Shown here piece after piece: positions 1-11,430 of a stretch of DNA of 64,000 bases. Location: positions 1 through 64,000 of the forward strand of contig JABSSW010000029.1 of assembly GCA_018902385.1 (NCBI GenBank), in the 5' to 3' direction. This stretch comes from Physcia stellaris (lineage: Eukaryota; Ascomycota; Lecanoromycetes; Caliciales; Physciaceae). The notes under the pieces are model-generated. The model made no database searches. It was not told the DNA's origin and was given only the letters and a program-made list of their open reading frames with translations. The translations under genes and the position numbers were made by a program. Numbering within the stretch: position 1 is the stretch's first letter; each line of letters begins with the position of its first letter.

Positions 1-3000
1 AATAGACCGCCACGCCTGCGGTAGCAGTCGAGAAGATAGCACCGACAATCTGCAAGCGATAACCTAGCCAACGATTCAATAGCCAAAGATTCCATAGTGC
101 TTGAGCGTGCCGATCGACGCTGGAGTACATCCTTTGGCAATAATGTTCGGTCTTTCTGTATGCACGGATCGTTGTGAGGCCCGCCAAGCTAGAATCGATT
201 AGCTCAAACAGGGGGCTTCGAGCGACACTTTCTAAACGCTGGATTACTCGAGCACCTTCGAGAAAGGTTAAACAAAGCTTAATGCAGAATACGAGCAAGA
301 AGAGTGCAACGGCTGCCAGCGGTGGGGACAACAGAACGCCCGCAGCAAGGATCGCCAGAAACTCAAGCACTTTGGCAATGAAATTTGCTAGATCGTAATT
401 GAGTCGTAAGTCGACCATGTAGAGATCGGATGTGAACCGGTTCAGAATACGTCCAAGTGGTACGGTATCTGACCATGGGAGAGGTGCCCGCAGAACCGCA
501 GACACAAGAGATCGAAACAATACTCGAGAAGAAGCCAGTGAAGCAAGGGTAACGACGAAAAGTCGAGCAGTTCCGACGATAGAGGCAAAGAGAAATAGCA
601 ATGTAAATTGCGAGGTAGAAGAACACATCGCGAGAGACTTTAATGTCCGCCGTGTGATTAGGACTGCTGGTTGTTATCAGTGTGGAGTGATGTGCAATTC
701 GTGCTCGAGAGGTTGACGAGCTAGTCCAAACACTGATCCACCAGGACTGGGATGGTTCAGTATTTGAGTCGACAATCAGTACAGGGGACGACTCACCCTT
801 ACAAAGATGAGACCTGTGTATGCTATATAGATAAGGAGTGCTAGGATCCACAGTGGTAGTTGCTTCCCCTTAGTGAGGTAGGTCGTATATACTGACAGTG
901 GTGTGGAGCCTCTGGTGCGCTTCTCTTCTTTGTGCTCAGAGCCACCATCTACCCTCGAGAGTTGAGAGCTCTGAGCGGCCACCGGTGTGCCTGGCGCTGC
1001 AGGTAGATTTCCTAAGATATGTTTGTCTTCCTGGGAAGTGGTATTGTCTGCGTCTGGACTGCAAGAAAAAGATACCATTCTTGCTAGGTTTTCAGTCCGT
1101 TTTAGCGTCTCGACTGATCCTGCGAATTTCAACGCTCCATCCTCAAGAATCACGCAAATAGCGGCATGAGGGAGGCATAGAGAAAGGTGGTGGGTAGCGA
1201 GGATTGTTGTCCGGTTCTCAGCCAGTGGCCCTGTCAGACCATGTTCATACAGATGTAGCCTCGTATGTGCGTCCAAAGCACTGAATATATCATCCAGAAC
1301 AAGAATCCCTGCTCGTGAGTATAAGGCCCGCGCGAAACAAAGTCGCCATCGTTGTCCGCCACTCAAGTTGACACCGTTGACACCAATGTAAGTCATGTCG
1401 CCCTCTGGTAAAGCGACGAGTTCTGCCTCGAATCTGCACGCATGTATAACTCTCTGATAGCGGGAATGCTCATAGGGTAAGCTGAAGAGGATATTCTCTC
1501 TGAAGGTAGCATTTGCGATCCAGGGATCTTGAGCTACGTAAGCAAAGTTTGAGTCAACGACCCAATCGTCAAGGGTTACCTGTGAATTCGAGATGTTGTT
1601 CAATGGCGTTTGAGGTAGCTGGACCTCACCCGCTAGGATGTCGCATTCACCAATAATGGATGCCAAAAGCAGACTCTTGCCTGAAGCGGTTTTACCAGCA
1701 ATTACAGTGAGTCTATTTGGCGGAAAGACCACATGTAGGTTCTGGAGAACGAATCTTTGTCTGATATCACATTCACCTTGCTTTGCTTTGTCTGCCGGCC
1801 AAGCAATTGTGGCGTGCCGGAAAGCAATAGCACTGACGGCAGACGTAGCGGGCTTTCTTTCTGATGAGCTCATGTAAAGGTCGATGCGATCAGCGCTGAT
1901 TTTGGCTATGCCCCTAAAAGCGCGTCTGGAAGGCTGGCTAGCGAAGATTCCAAAGAGGCGAAGATGGACAGGGCGGTGAAGGCGACAGATGCCGGCAGCT
2001 CGCCATGTATCAGTGCATATGTGATAAACGTTGTGACGGAAAGTAACAACGGACCGAGTATCCACATTGAAACCAAGCCAGCGTTGTAGCAGGAAGCTTT
2101 CCATAACCATCGTAATTCACAGTCACGTTTGCTGTTGATGTCTTCGCCCAATGTTGCTCCGACGCCGAGAACTGATTTGGCGAATGTTTCGTAGCGCCTC
2201 AGCCATCAAAGCTGAGATACGCTTGTCGCTTGCCTTCATAAGACGGTTTTGCATAATTGAGTATCGCCTTGCTAAGAATATGCTGACAGGTGCTATGAGG
2301 AGCAGCAACAGCGAGACCAGCGAGCACACTTTCCCACCCAGTAAGCCCTTACCAGGAAAGTGCATGAAATAACCAACTTGAGAACAGAAAATGGCACAAG
2401 ATGGCTCCATGCGACAAAGTCTGCAACACGCTTGGTATCTACAGCGGTCAGGTTGACAATGTTTTGATAATTTCTGTTCTTTCTGTTTATTGTCTTGATC
2501 TGTTGAAATGCCATAGATGCTGGGATTTGATTGTTCAGGGGTTTTCGTTAGAGTTGATAATGGAGCGACGCATCGATTTTGCAAGACCAGCGCTACCAGT
2601 TCCTGGTAAATGGGTATCCCAAGCTCCGAATACATCGTCCCACCATAGCCAGGAATCCACAGTAGCTGTAACCAGCATCGTCGTGCCCAGGCCGCCAACC
2701 CATACCCAAGTCTGCATTATTCATCCGGAGCCACGTGCCGATGCTCGAGTGACGTTAGATTTGATATAATGCAATTTGAGGACCGAAACTGAGTGCGCAA
2801 GTGAGTAGGCTAAGTAAATACTGGCACACGAGAGCCCGCGTGTGGGTCCCTGACAAGTGCTTTCCACAGCTTAAGCGCCCTCGATGCTGCTCAAAATTCC
2901 TATGGAGGGTTTGAGAACGCTTGTCCAAAGAAAGCTGAGGCAAATCATCCACATTCAGAGATTTCTTCCGAACGATGTCTTGTAGTAGTCCAGCAGCCCA

Positions 3001-3718
3001 AGTGAAAGTAAATCGGCATGCGAAAGAGACCGAATGTTGTAAATCGACAACTCTGCCATTGTGGAACACATGAGGCCGGCGCGGTATCAGAATAGAACAA
3101 ATACCTTGAGCAAAGGCGCATGCGATTTGACTTAGCAGCAGCCGTGTCGATAAGACCTCAGATTACTGTAGGTTTCAGTGGTCATCATTCTGTCCAAACA
3201 ATCGATGAACATGGTCAGGATGACGAGAAGGTCAGATGAAATGCATACAGAGCTAAGGAGTGAATCTGTACGGATACTGTTTCGACACATAAAGCAGCAG
3301 CTTTGTATACATAAGGAGGTTCAGCAATAAACACAATTAGCCCCGAGGATCAATTGATGACGTTAGTTTACACACCCACATTCCAACATGGATCCAACCG
3401 TGAAATGGAAAATTATCTACGCCTCGATATTTCATTGAAAGGATGGTACGTGCCAGTGAGACACCTAAACCCATGATGGAAAGAACGGTAATACTGATCC
3501 TCTGCCATTGGTTCGAGAACTTACGGACAGATGCCGGCGTTGCTTCTCCGTCACCGTCACAGTATAGATGCAATGGAGGAAACCGTCCATTTTGCTGCCC
3601 TGACTTTCGCCTTCGAAAGGGATGGCGTACCAAATGCGCAACCGCTGGGATGCTGCTCAGTACAATCAAAACGCCCAAGCACTGCGACCACAATGAGGGT
3701 GGCCAGAGCAACTACCAT
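1..3718 (-). CDS. ABCC-type (MRP-like) ABC transporter, 3' end beyond window, reading frame interrupted
   Basis: Membrane exporter of the fungal ABCC family, read right to left. A first membrane helix lies at about 3718-3620, followed by the family's acidic spot DGEATPASVRKFS (about 3560). The pre-TMD1 segment at 3069-2755 has FTFTWAAGLLQ, LNVDDLPQLS and LSFGPQIALYQ. TMD1 follows, with KSMRRS (about 2570) and NIVNLTAVDTKRVADF (about 2450). NBD1 (about 1870-1200) shows Walker A GKTASGKS, signature LSGGQ, Walker B ILVLDDIFSALD and the H-loop THH. TMD2 begins near 830, with WWISVW and the coupling segment SPLFELIDSSLAGLTTIRAY. NBD2 would lie left of the window. A 56-nt intron fits at 747-802 (GTAAGG...CCCAG) and restores LIF/SWWIS. 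Several other frame changes (near 610, 1905, 2165, 2460, 2565, 2890 and 3690) cannot be introns because homology is continuous across them, so they are single-base indels. The start at 3718 is the ATG opening the first helix. Exported substrate unknown. Confidence 0.88.
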
Positions 3719-4531
3719 TCTCCATGTACTCTATACTACCAGAGAATTTGGATGTCATTAATGATTTGGGGATGAACCAGAAGATCGGCAGATGACAACC
3801 GTAAGCTAGCGTGGCTAGGTTGAACGGAGGAGTAGTTGGATGGTAACCGTTGGCTACCAAGTCCGAAGTGATGACTGTGCTAGCAAAGACACCGAGTGTA
3901 ATAGATCTAGTTGGAAAATAGGTTTGCCTCTCGATTATGGTCGGGTGGTAATGCGACTGAAGATGGTAATTGTTGGCGTTCGTGCGCTCGAGCCTTCCTC
4001 CACCGATTCGTCTACATCGTCCAGCCAGATTTGGTACAATGGCCAATTGGCCAGCAGCAGACTTCTCCTACCCAAATTGGATATACGTACGTGGTCTAAG
4101 ATCATTCCAAGCTTTGAGGCCATGCGGCCCTCTCGTTGATCCGCACCCTTATCGACTGGATACGAACCCACACTTGAGTAGGCGGGCGTTATGCGAAGCA
4201 TGACGGCGTTATTTGTTGGTTCTCGCAGTCGTAATCGTACGTTGCATATGTGCTGCATGCTTCTCGAATATCCTCGGGGGCACCTGGGGCACGTTCACTA
4301 GAGACTAAGAGACTGGTCAGTGGAAACCGGACTGATCGCCTATCGTATGCTAAACCTGATATATATAACTATGACCACTGCTCTCAGATCGTCAACATTA
4401 ATATTTCATTTGTTTCACGCGTCCGAACCTGTCATTGGATGCGCATGCAAGCCAATACATGCACGATGCCGGAGGATAAAGACGCTAGTGCTAACCCTAG
4501 ATTGATCGCCAGCTCTCGGCCCAGAATTCTC
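3719..4531. other. Intergenic region between the transporter start and the first oxygenase's 3' end
   Basis: No gene is supported. Minus-strand frames at 3935-4258 and 3666-4046 contain short hydrophobic runs (for example LLLANWPLYQIWL) that could be a decayed upstream transporter exon, but I cannot align them to the family with confidence. The stretch must hold the transporter's promoter. Confidence 0.4.
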
Positions 4532-5882
4532 TTAACTCCGAAATTCTTGCTGTCCCTTCAACGCCTGCTGCAATTCTTGTGGATACCATCGCCGCCCGAC
4601 GTCAGGATGACTAGTCAGCCGTGCCGTAAAGATGCCTTTTCCTGGGCTTTGCAGGTGATACTTCGCGAAAAACGCCTCGGCGTCTGACTTGACTTTCTCG
4701 TCTCTGACGAGATCAGCGATATGGCTTGGAAGTTTGAGCGAGGAGAGATCTGCACTGGTGAGATCTAGCTTCAATGTCTGAAAGACCGGAAAGGAAAACC
4801 GTGTCGAGGAAGTTCCCTTTCGAGTCTATGAAGTTTTCATATCTCAACATCGCCCGATGAGTGGCTGCGGTACATACACCGCCGGTCATGGATTCCAAGG
4901 AGCGGCCAACGTTTTACCACCAGCGTATCCGGGATTGGGGGTACTGGGATCCACGTCCCTGATTTGTTCTGAGCTTCGAGACAAGCGTGCGGTGTAGCTC
5001 TGTAGGAGGAAGTAAGAAATCCACCGTCTTTGTGAGGCCCGACACCTTGGGAGTCACAGGTAGTGTCTTCGACGCCATTCGTCGAATGCAGTAGAGACCG
5101 CGGTGGAGGATATTTGAGCAGCGACACCTTGTTGCGTGGCGGATCATTGAAGAATTTAAGCAGCGCCGTCGATTCAAGATCTAGTGCTTCCGCAAGCGTC
5201 TTCATTACGTCTCCCAAACGGCCAACGGCGGTGAGGTATGTTTCTAACGCACAACGAAATCCAGGTACGGCACTTCATCTGGCCACTGCAGGAATGTTGG
5301 CATTGTTCCACAAATCGAATTCAGCTCTTTAAACACTATCCTCAAACAGGAGCAAAGGAGAGCAGAACTGCAGACATACCTGGTTTGGGCCCTGAACATT
5401 GAGATACATTGGTTCCTCAGGGCCTGGAGCCGGAAGCGGTGTCAGGAACTGAATTCAAAGATTAAAGCCGAACATAGTACAGAGGCTCTGATACCTGGTG
5501 AAGCAGAAAGGATCGCCGGCTTACATCAACCATCTCTCGATGATCTATGTTACGAGATGTTTCTCACAGCCCAACCCTCGAATATCCTAAAATGCTTACT
5601 GTTGATCATATCAATCTCGAGTTTCTTCTCGGTTGGTAAGTCCAGAAAGGCTTTGCTCTCTCTACAAAAGATTTCTCCACATCTGCCGGGGATGGAGGTA
5701 TTCTTGAGATAGAAAACCCAACCATAACCAAAGCATCTCTAAGTTTTGAATCTAAGAATTCGGTTTTGTGACCTGTGATTTAGCGAGGATAAATCAAGTA
5801 CCGGAATGGAGGTGAAAGCCGGTGTGATGTGCTCTGTCTTGCGGAATTCAGTTCCAATTTCCGTTGCCGTTGCCGCTGCCAT
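4532..5882 (-). CDS. 2-oxoglutarate/Fe(II)-dependent oxygenase, isopenicillin N synthase-like (interrupted frame)
   Basis: Soluble non-haem iron oxygenase that would hydroxylate, desaturate or cyclise a small molecule using 2-oxoglutarate and O2. The start ATG at 5882 opens MAAATATEIGTEF, followed by the N-terminal family motif FTSIPVLDLSSL. Next come LRDALVMVGFSIS, FLDLPTEKKLEIDMINS and GYSRVG...NIDHREMVD. Introns fit at 5449-5524 (GTAAGC...TTCAG) and 5286-5379 (GTATGT...GCAG). Between them lies the exon FLTPLPAPGPEEPMYLNVQ, ending GPNQ, which joins to WPDEVP. The iron ligands are visible as HKD in GVGPHKDGGFLT (about 5030) and the distal His in CTAATHRAM (about 4860). The 2-oxoglutarate-binding arginine is in RFSFPVF (about 4790). 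The C-terminal tail carries SHPDVGRRWYPQ. Frame changes of one base occur near 5815, 5670, 5600, 5255, 4905 and 4790. Substrate unknown. Confidence 0.87.
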
Positions 5883-6583
5883 TACAACGGTCTCAGGGCA
5901 GTTGTCGGTTGGTTCAAAGTATGGAAACAGTGGTAAGCGCTCAATACTTCAGATTCCTACGGGCTGTGGACGCTGAATACTTCGCACCCCAGCAAATGCC
6001 CGACATGACTTATTTCTGATATCCTGCTATATGTAGCCTTTGGGGTCCGGCCAACGCTTAGTACAGCGGCAAGCTATTACGTTACAGTTACGATAGGAAT
6101 AGACGGAGAAATAGCGACCGTTGTGCCATTAGAGCATGGAGAGGCGATCGCATATTCGTCTGCATGCGTTGGATGTGCTCCGTGCGGGTATGGCTTTGCG
6201 GTCTCAACAAAATAGTTGGCATTGCAGATTAATGCAATATGCGTGCCTTTCGCATGTGCACTACTGGTGGTCATGGATGTACGAGTACGAGGTGCATCCG
6301 CCATTCGTGACCTCCAACAGAAGATCCTGATTCTCTGCATTACAAGCGACCGAGCTCAATGCGGGGAAATACCTCACGAAGACGACACTTCTCAATTGAT
6401 CTCGCTTAGCAGGAGATTCCTCCGAAGCCCCGTAAACTTGAAGATAAAGGCTCAATCTCCAAATGGTTTCAGCGGAGCATCTGATGTTGTTTTCCAATCG
6501 AGCTTGAAATCTAACCATTTGACTTATCGTTCTGGTGTAAACATTACCAAAACAAAGAAGTCCACTGTTAAGGTTTCTACGGT
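5883..6583. promoter_or_regulatory. Shared divergent promoter region between the two oxygenases
   Basis: The two oxygenase genes start back to back, at 5882 on the minus strand and 6584 on the plus strand, leaving 701 bp that must contain both promoters. Overlapping open frames here (for example 6216-6605 plus and 6261-6593 minus) show no family similarity and no intron structure. I treat them as chance frames. No specific operator was recognised. The arrangement would allow co-regulation; this is inference. Confidence 0.6.
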
Positions 6584-7848
6584 ATGGCAACACAGGTCGA
6601 GGTAGCCTTGCAATCTCCTATGGAGCCAATGACCTTGAAGTCATACGTCCATCCACCGGCGACAAAGCTTCAACGTGAGTTCAAAGCCTCCCCCTTTTCA
6701 AAGAACATGAGTGGTACATTATACTGACATTGTTTCAGTCGATTATGCTGAGATACCCATCCTCGACTTTGGTTTACTGGACCTACCACAGGGAAAAGAG
6801 AAGCTCGTAGTCCAGCTGAAAGAAGCCGTGGAACAGACTGGTATGTCCATTACACTCCTAGCTTTCCTTGGGGAGGTGAAACACAATATTACGGCCGTCT
6901 GAGATTGGTGTATCAACGCTAAAGCGTCGCCAATAGGTTTCTTCTACGTGGTCAACTTTGGCCTGTCTCAGGCAGACATTGACAGACAGTTTGCCATAGG
7001 GAAAGAGGTACTTGATCTTCCCGAACATGAGAAGTTGCAATATCGCGCCAATCTCGAGGATGGAGACTACAACGGCTATCGACCCCTTGGGATGATCGAA
7101 CAGTATCCTGGCCTCCGCGACAACTGGGAGTGCTATCACGTGTTCAAGTTTATTCAAGAGCATCGAAGGACGCATCCTGAATCATTTCGAGCATTACTCT
7201 GAAATCGAACAATTTCATCGCCATATTCACCAGCATGTAGCACATCGAGTGCTGCGCCTCCTCGCCACTGTCCTGAAGTCCCTGAAGAGTTCTTCGTCGA
7301 CAACCATCAATACGAAGAGAGTTGCTCATCATTCTTACGCTACGTCAAATACCATGCACGTACCCCAGAGGTGAACGAGAAGTACAAAGATATCTTTGTT
7401 CGAGGCCATACGGATTTTGGAAGTGTCACTTTGTTTTCTCGCAGCCTATCGGAGGGCTACAGCTGCAAACCCGTGATGGAAGCTGAAAGACGTCCGTCAC
7501 ATACCTGGGAGCATCGTCGTAAATACAGCGGATATGCTGCACTTCTGGACGAATACATATCTGCAAAGCTGTGTACACTGTGTCGTCGCGCCACCTGCTG
7601 ATCAGGGGCATATGGATCGGTACGGGCTGATATATTTTCTACGACCAAGCAATAAATCATACTTGCAGTCCGTGGACAGTCCACTTCTACGCCGGTTGGG
7701 AATAACAGGGGAGAATGAAAGCGAGGACCTCAAGGCGAAACGGAAAGTCACGGTGGGCGATTGGGTGCCAATTCAGACGAAGAAGAACTGGACCCCGCAC
7801 GATCAGCAGCCCCAGTCAGGGGCCGAGTTCCAGTCGCTCTTCCGCTGA
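6584..7848 (+). CDS. Second 2-oxoglutarate/Fe(II)-dependent oxygenase (interrupted frame)
   Basis: Same fold family as the gene at 4532-5882 but a distant paralogue. The start ATG at 6584 gives MATQVEVALQSPMEPM. Intron 1 is 6675-6738 (GTGAGT...TTTCAG) and intron 2 is 6841-6936 (GTATGT...ATAG). Splicing joins YAEIPILDFGLLDLPQGK to VEQTG and FFYVVNFGLSQADID, the N-terminal motif of the family. Then come LPEHEKLQYRAN, NGYRPLGMIEQ, NWECYHVFKFIQEH, SEIEQFHRHIHQHV, FLRYVKYHARTPEVNEKY, and the first iron ligands HTD in RGHTDFGSVTLF (about 7405). SQPIGGLQLQTRDG is next, then the distal His in SCVHCVVAPPADQGHMDR and the Arg of RYGLIYFLRPSNK (about 7620). The relatives I recall have R where this protein has C in VHCVV. 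Single-base frame changes lie near 7190, 7270, 7437 and 7475. The stop codon is at 7846-7848. Substrate unknown; probably works with its divergent neighbour. Confidence 0.87.
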
Positions 7849-8924
7849 TTGGGTGACAGGGAGGGGTTCAGAGTGGTCCACAATGGGCAGCGATGTACTC
7901 GGTACGACCGATGTAATAACCGCAATGTAGAACGTGCATTGCTGATGCAATCCCTGACGATCTGCGCTCCAAGAGCTATTTCGAGCTATCGACCTGACCC
8001 TCTGTGATGTGGCAGAATGTGTCGTCGAGACCCGAGATACTCTAACGTCATAGGAGTACATGTCGATGGTTCCCGAAAGACTCCACGACGTCCGAACCTG
8101 TGTGGTTGTAGGAAGGGTCCGTGGCGTGAAGCTAGAACGGCGTCTAGTAAATCTGGTCCGGGTTCGGCGGGCCGGTGGCGTCTCGTCAGACTCTACTATC
8201 CTCCAAAGGGTAACCCGTATGCATCACTCAGGGAGCGGGTCGCAGTGCGGCGCAGGTACTCATAAGGTACGATCCGATGATGCAGGTGCATACGGGTTAC
8301 CCTTTGAGGATAGTGCGACACGAGTACACTCGTACGATCGCAGCTGTGGTTTGCATGGGTGTGGAACGTTTTCGCGTGACGATCCTGCCCTCCGTTTTCC
8401 CTAACACAACGACCCGAACTGTGATCCGTCGGAATTTGCACTTGCTTCATTATTGGTCGGCTAATAAATGAACTACATCTTGCAGATACTGAGATACTCT
8501 AGACATCAGTAAGACAGTCGACGATCGAGGTCAAACTTCATTGCGGATGTTGAAAACTCTATGCCCTGGACAAGGGTAACGCATACTAGGGAACTCGAAG
8601 CCTCGTTTTCGTTCCCATGGCCCACATGTCCTGCAAGTACTAGCGTTGACTCGCTTAACACGCTGTTGTTGTTGTTTTTGTACTAGTAGAACCTGACACG
8701 CCAAGAGTCTTATCGTTGCTACTATACTTCTTATTGACTAGCATGACAGGACATACAGGAAATCTGATTCATGAGGTCCTCACGGCCGAAGGAGGCCATA
8801 TGGGCCATATGGTACATTGCAGTACATATGGGACGGAAGTTAAATCGCTCGCGAAAAGAGGCTTTGAGTACCCCTAGTAATTGACTAGGTTTTCGCTGCA
8901 TCTTGAAGCTAGGCGGTCCCTTCT
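7849..8924. other. Intergenic region between convergent 3' ends
   Basis: Lies between the stops of the plus-strand oxygenase and the minus-strand CoA-transferase. Open frames such as 8060-8404 plus have arginine-rich, low-information translations and no family match, so no gene is called. The inverted repeat at 8195-8314 is the only structured element seen. Confidence 0.5.
8195..8314. repeat. 28-bp near-perfect inverted repeat (foldback), 63-nt loop
   Basis: The left arm 8195-8223 and right arm 8287-8314 are reverse complements of each other apart from one extra C in the left arm. Both arms contain AAAGGGTAACCCGTATGCA or its complement. Such a hairpin between convergent genes could be a foldback/MITE remnant or a transcript-end structure. 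No clear target duplication flanks it. Confidence 0.8.
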
Positions 8925-11018
8925 TCACCTAACTATCTCGGTGGTCAAGTCCTCGGGCCACATAGGCAGGTCTACGCCGTTCCCTCTAGTGCCTACATTG
9001 TACCTCAACTCGACAGCATTGTCCCTGAATTGAGCGACTGGCCTAACTCTGCTGATGTCGGCTTGACCGCCCCCGATCGATATTGCCCAAAGAACGATGG
9101 CTTAAACAGAGTCTCCTCATCGTGTTGATGCAGCAATTTCAACATTGCCGGGACGGTTCGTCGGGTGTTGTCGTAGTGTCGAAAAAACGGGTGACCCGTG
9201 TCTTGTCCAGACCTCGTCCCATATATCCTTTTGGTACATGCCGCACGACCGACAAGCCATTGTGAATAGTAGTTGAGAGCAACCTAAATTCCATGTTATC
9301 CCATCATAGTAAGACTTCTCTAGTGATTGGGCTCGGTTCTCTTACGTCAATACCGTAACTGCCACCCTGCTCAGCCCTCTGTACGAGGGCATCTAGTACA
9401 GCAGTACATCCAATAACCCCGGTGCTAGAGACGTTTCCTCACTTTCAACAATGACACAAGGGCTATGGTTTTGTGGGTACGCTTGGCTTACCAATGATCA
9501 GAGTTCGGAAAGGGGGAGTGACAGCTTCGCTCAAGCCCATTCCTCGCCAAAGGATAACGAAACACCGCAGCACTGGGTGATGTTAGCATTTCCTGAACTT
9601 CGCGGCTGAGCAGAAACCATAGCCTATACCGCATCGCTAATCCCCTGCCATCCGCTTCGGTGAGCCCAAGGACCGTGCCAGCCATAGCAATTCTCACGAA
9701 GATGGACGATGCCGCGATCTCGGTTTCTCACTAGATCGAATATCGCCGTTCGACCAAAACCGAGCTTATCCATCACACCAGGACGATATCCATCGACTAC
9801 AACATCGGCGTCTAGTATCAAGTTGCGGAGACTTCTCTGTCGGCCTCGTCCTTTAGATGCAAGGAACAATTCCATTTCCCCCAGTTCAAATCACGAAAAC
9901 GGTTGTAAAGTCAACAACTTGCGGAGACGTGACCCGCATGATGCTGGCACCCAGCTCAGCTAGACTTCTGGTGATGGTAGGGCCAGCGATGACACGTGTA
10001 AGATCTACAACTTTTAAGCCAGCCAGCGGGCGCTTGGGAGAGGAAGGAAGACTGCTATGGTCAGGCCACCAAGCAGCTGGCTGAAACGAGGCGGTGTCCT
10101 GGATGAGCTCGTATAGCCCAATTTTACTATTCTGTTGTCCGTGTTCACTGACGAAATACTCCTCGGAGCTCCATGCCACAGTTCCTGCCTGACTATATTG
10201 CTCGTTCATGAGCTCATCAAGTGCGACTGCATCGAATTGGGAAACCTTGTCTTGGAATCTTTGGAGCACTGGTTCAAATGTGTCGCCTAGCCCTATCTCC
10301 AATGGCAACCCAAGGGCAGTCAATGCTCGGTCTGGATTCAAACTGCCTATTTAAATGTTAACAATGTGGTGAATTGGCCAGGAATGAACAGACACGATGA
10401 AAGCCACAGGCGTCAGCGAGGTGATTGACGGATCTACTGACCATGCACATGGTAGAACCGATCGTCTCGAGTTTTATATATATTAGTAGCCAAGATTCGA
10501 TGGAGACTTTCACGCGAGCGGTGGTACCCATTGCTGCAACGTGGCTTAAGTGTATCTGGATCTATTGCACTTGTGGATGATCGTGTCCCATTTGCGTCTA
10601 CGACCTGTGCTAGGGGTGGTGACATGATGAAAAGCGAAGCATGATCACTACCAAAATGAATCATTTTCTATCTCATTTCTGCGATTCCCTAATGTTTCAC
10701 ACAGACACGTCCAAGGAGGTAAATTACATACGTGTTGATTGTAACTTCCACGGGAAGAATCTTGTATTTTCGTGTCAGGAGGTGATTTATCATCGTAGCC
10801 TCAAAGGCTTTCAAAGCAGCGATACTCTCTGCCCATCGCCAGTTGACCGGGATGCTTGGAAGCTCGTTACCTTCGAAATGGATCAGTTGAGCCGAGTCTA
10901 TCAGCCCTGTAGGTAGCCCTCGTATCAACGGATTGTTAAGGATTCCCTCAACAAACAATTTTTTGATTCTCGAGGGACAGAGTAGGCGGAGGTTAAAGAC
11001 ATTGTTGTTCTTTTCCAC
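8925..11018 (-). CDS. CoA-transferase family III (CaiB/BaiF) protein, six exons
   Basis: Family III CoA-transferases move CoA between carboxylic acids. Proposed exons: 11018-10732, 10647-10442, 10346-9630, 9572-9492, 9424-9346, 9283-8925. The introns have GT...AG ends (10648-10731, 10347-10441, 9573-9629 with GCTAAC before the acceptor, 9425-9491, 9284-9345). Splicing gives INT/DHASLFIMSPPLAQV, FYHVHG/SLNPDRALTALGLP and SDA/CCGVSLSFG. It also gives NSDHC/TGVIGCTAVLDAL and GGSYGID/VALNYYSQWLVG. Core family motifs are PLAGLKVVDLTRVIAGP, TRSLAELGASIMRVTSP, DVVVDGYRPGVMDKLGFG and RNRDRGIVHLRENCYG. The C-terminus reads WDEVWTRHGSPVF, NVGTRGNGVDLPMWPEDL and stops at 8925-8927. Single-base frame changes occur near 9885, 9835, 9545, 9520, 9175 and 9035. 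The start ATG is tentative: an upstream exon is possible. The CoA donor and acceptor cannot be told; the neighbours suggest acid activation in the same pathway. Confidence 0.88.
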
Positions 11019-11430
11019 AAAGTTGGTCCCAGCAACGTTAATTTTATAAGAGATTCTAGCTTTATATGCAGATTGAGAGCCACGTCAATCTTGTCGCATG
11101 TGACAGGCCGCTATGATCAAGACCCTCGAACCGTTCAAGCTTCCTATGCAAAAGAGCTCCATCAAGGGGCGCTAGGTCCTACCATGATCTGCCTCTTATC
11201 TAATAACACGTGTCAGAGATTGTAGCTAGATAATCCGTGAGTTCCGAGAATCAGGAAGCGATGCAGCTCGTATCATCCAGCTGCATGTACCACTAAGTTG
11301 ATCCAGGTCCTCTTGAATGGAGGATACCTTATCTGCTACCCCGAGAGTTGCGTAAGAAACACAATATGTGAAACCCCTACTTGTCAGGAAGCGTGCCTGG
11401 CTAGAGATAACAGTAGCAGAAACGTGAATG
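11019..11430. promoter_or_regulatory. Upstream region of the CoA-transferase and compartment edge
   Basis: Normal-composition sequence with no supported gene. It contains a CACGTG hexamer at 11207-11212 next to a CTTATC (GATA-type) at 11195-11200. Both are short and could be chance. The sequence turns abruptly AT-rich at about 11,430-11,460. Confidence 0.35.

Noticed and set aside
4532-5882. Naming the oxygenase as a specific pathway enzyme (for example of nicotinate or beta-lactam metabolism)
   Set aside because: Only superfamily motifs are visible; substrate residues cannot be judged by eye.
6077-6605. Small genes between the divergent oxygenases
   Set aside because: Overlapping frames on both strands with no motif, lying where both promoters must be.
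8017-8404. Open frames of 82-114 codons on both strands
   Set aside because: Arginine-rich translations without family similarity in a convergent intergenic region; they overlap the inverted repeat.
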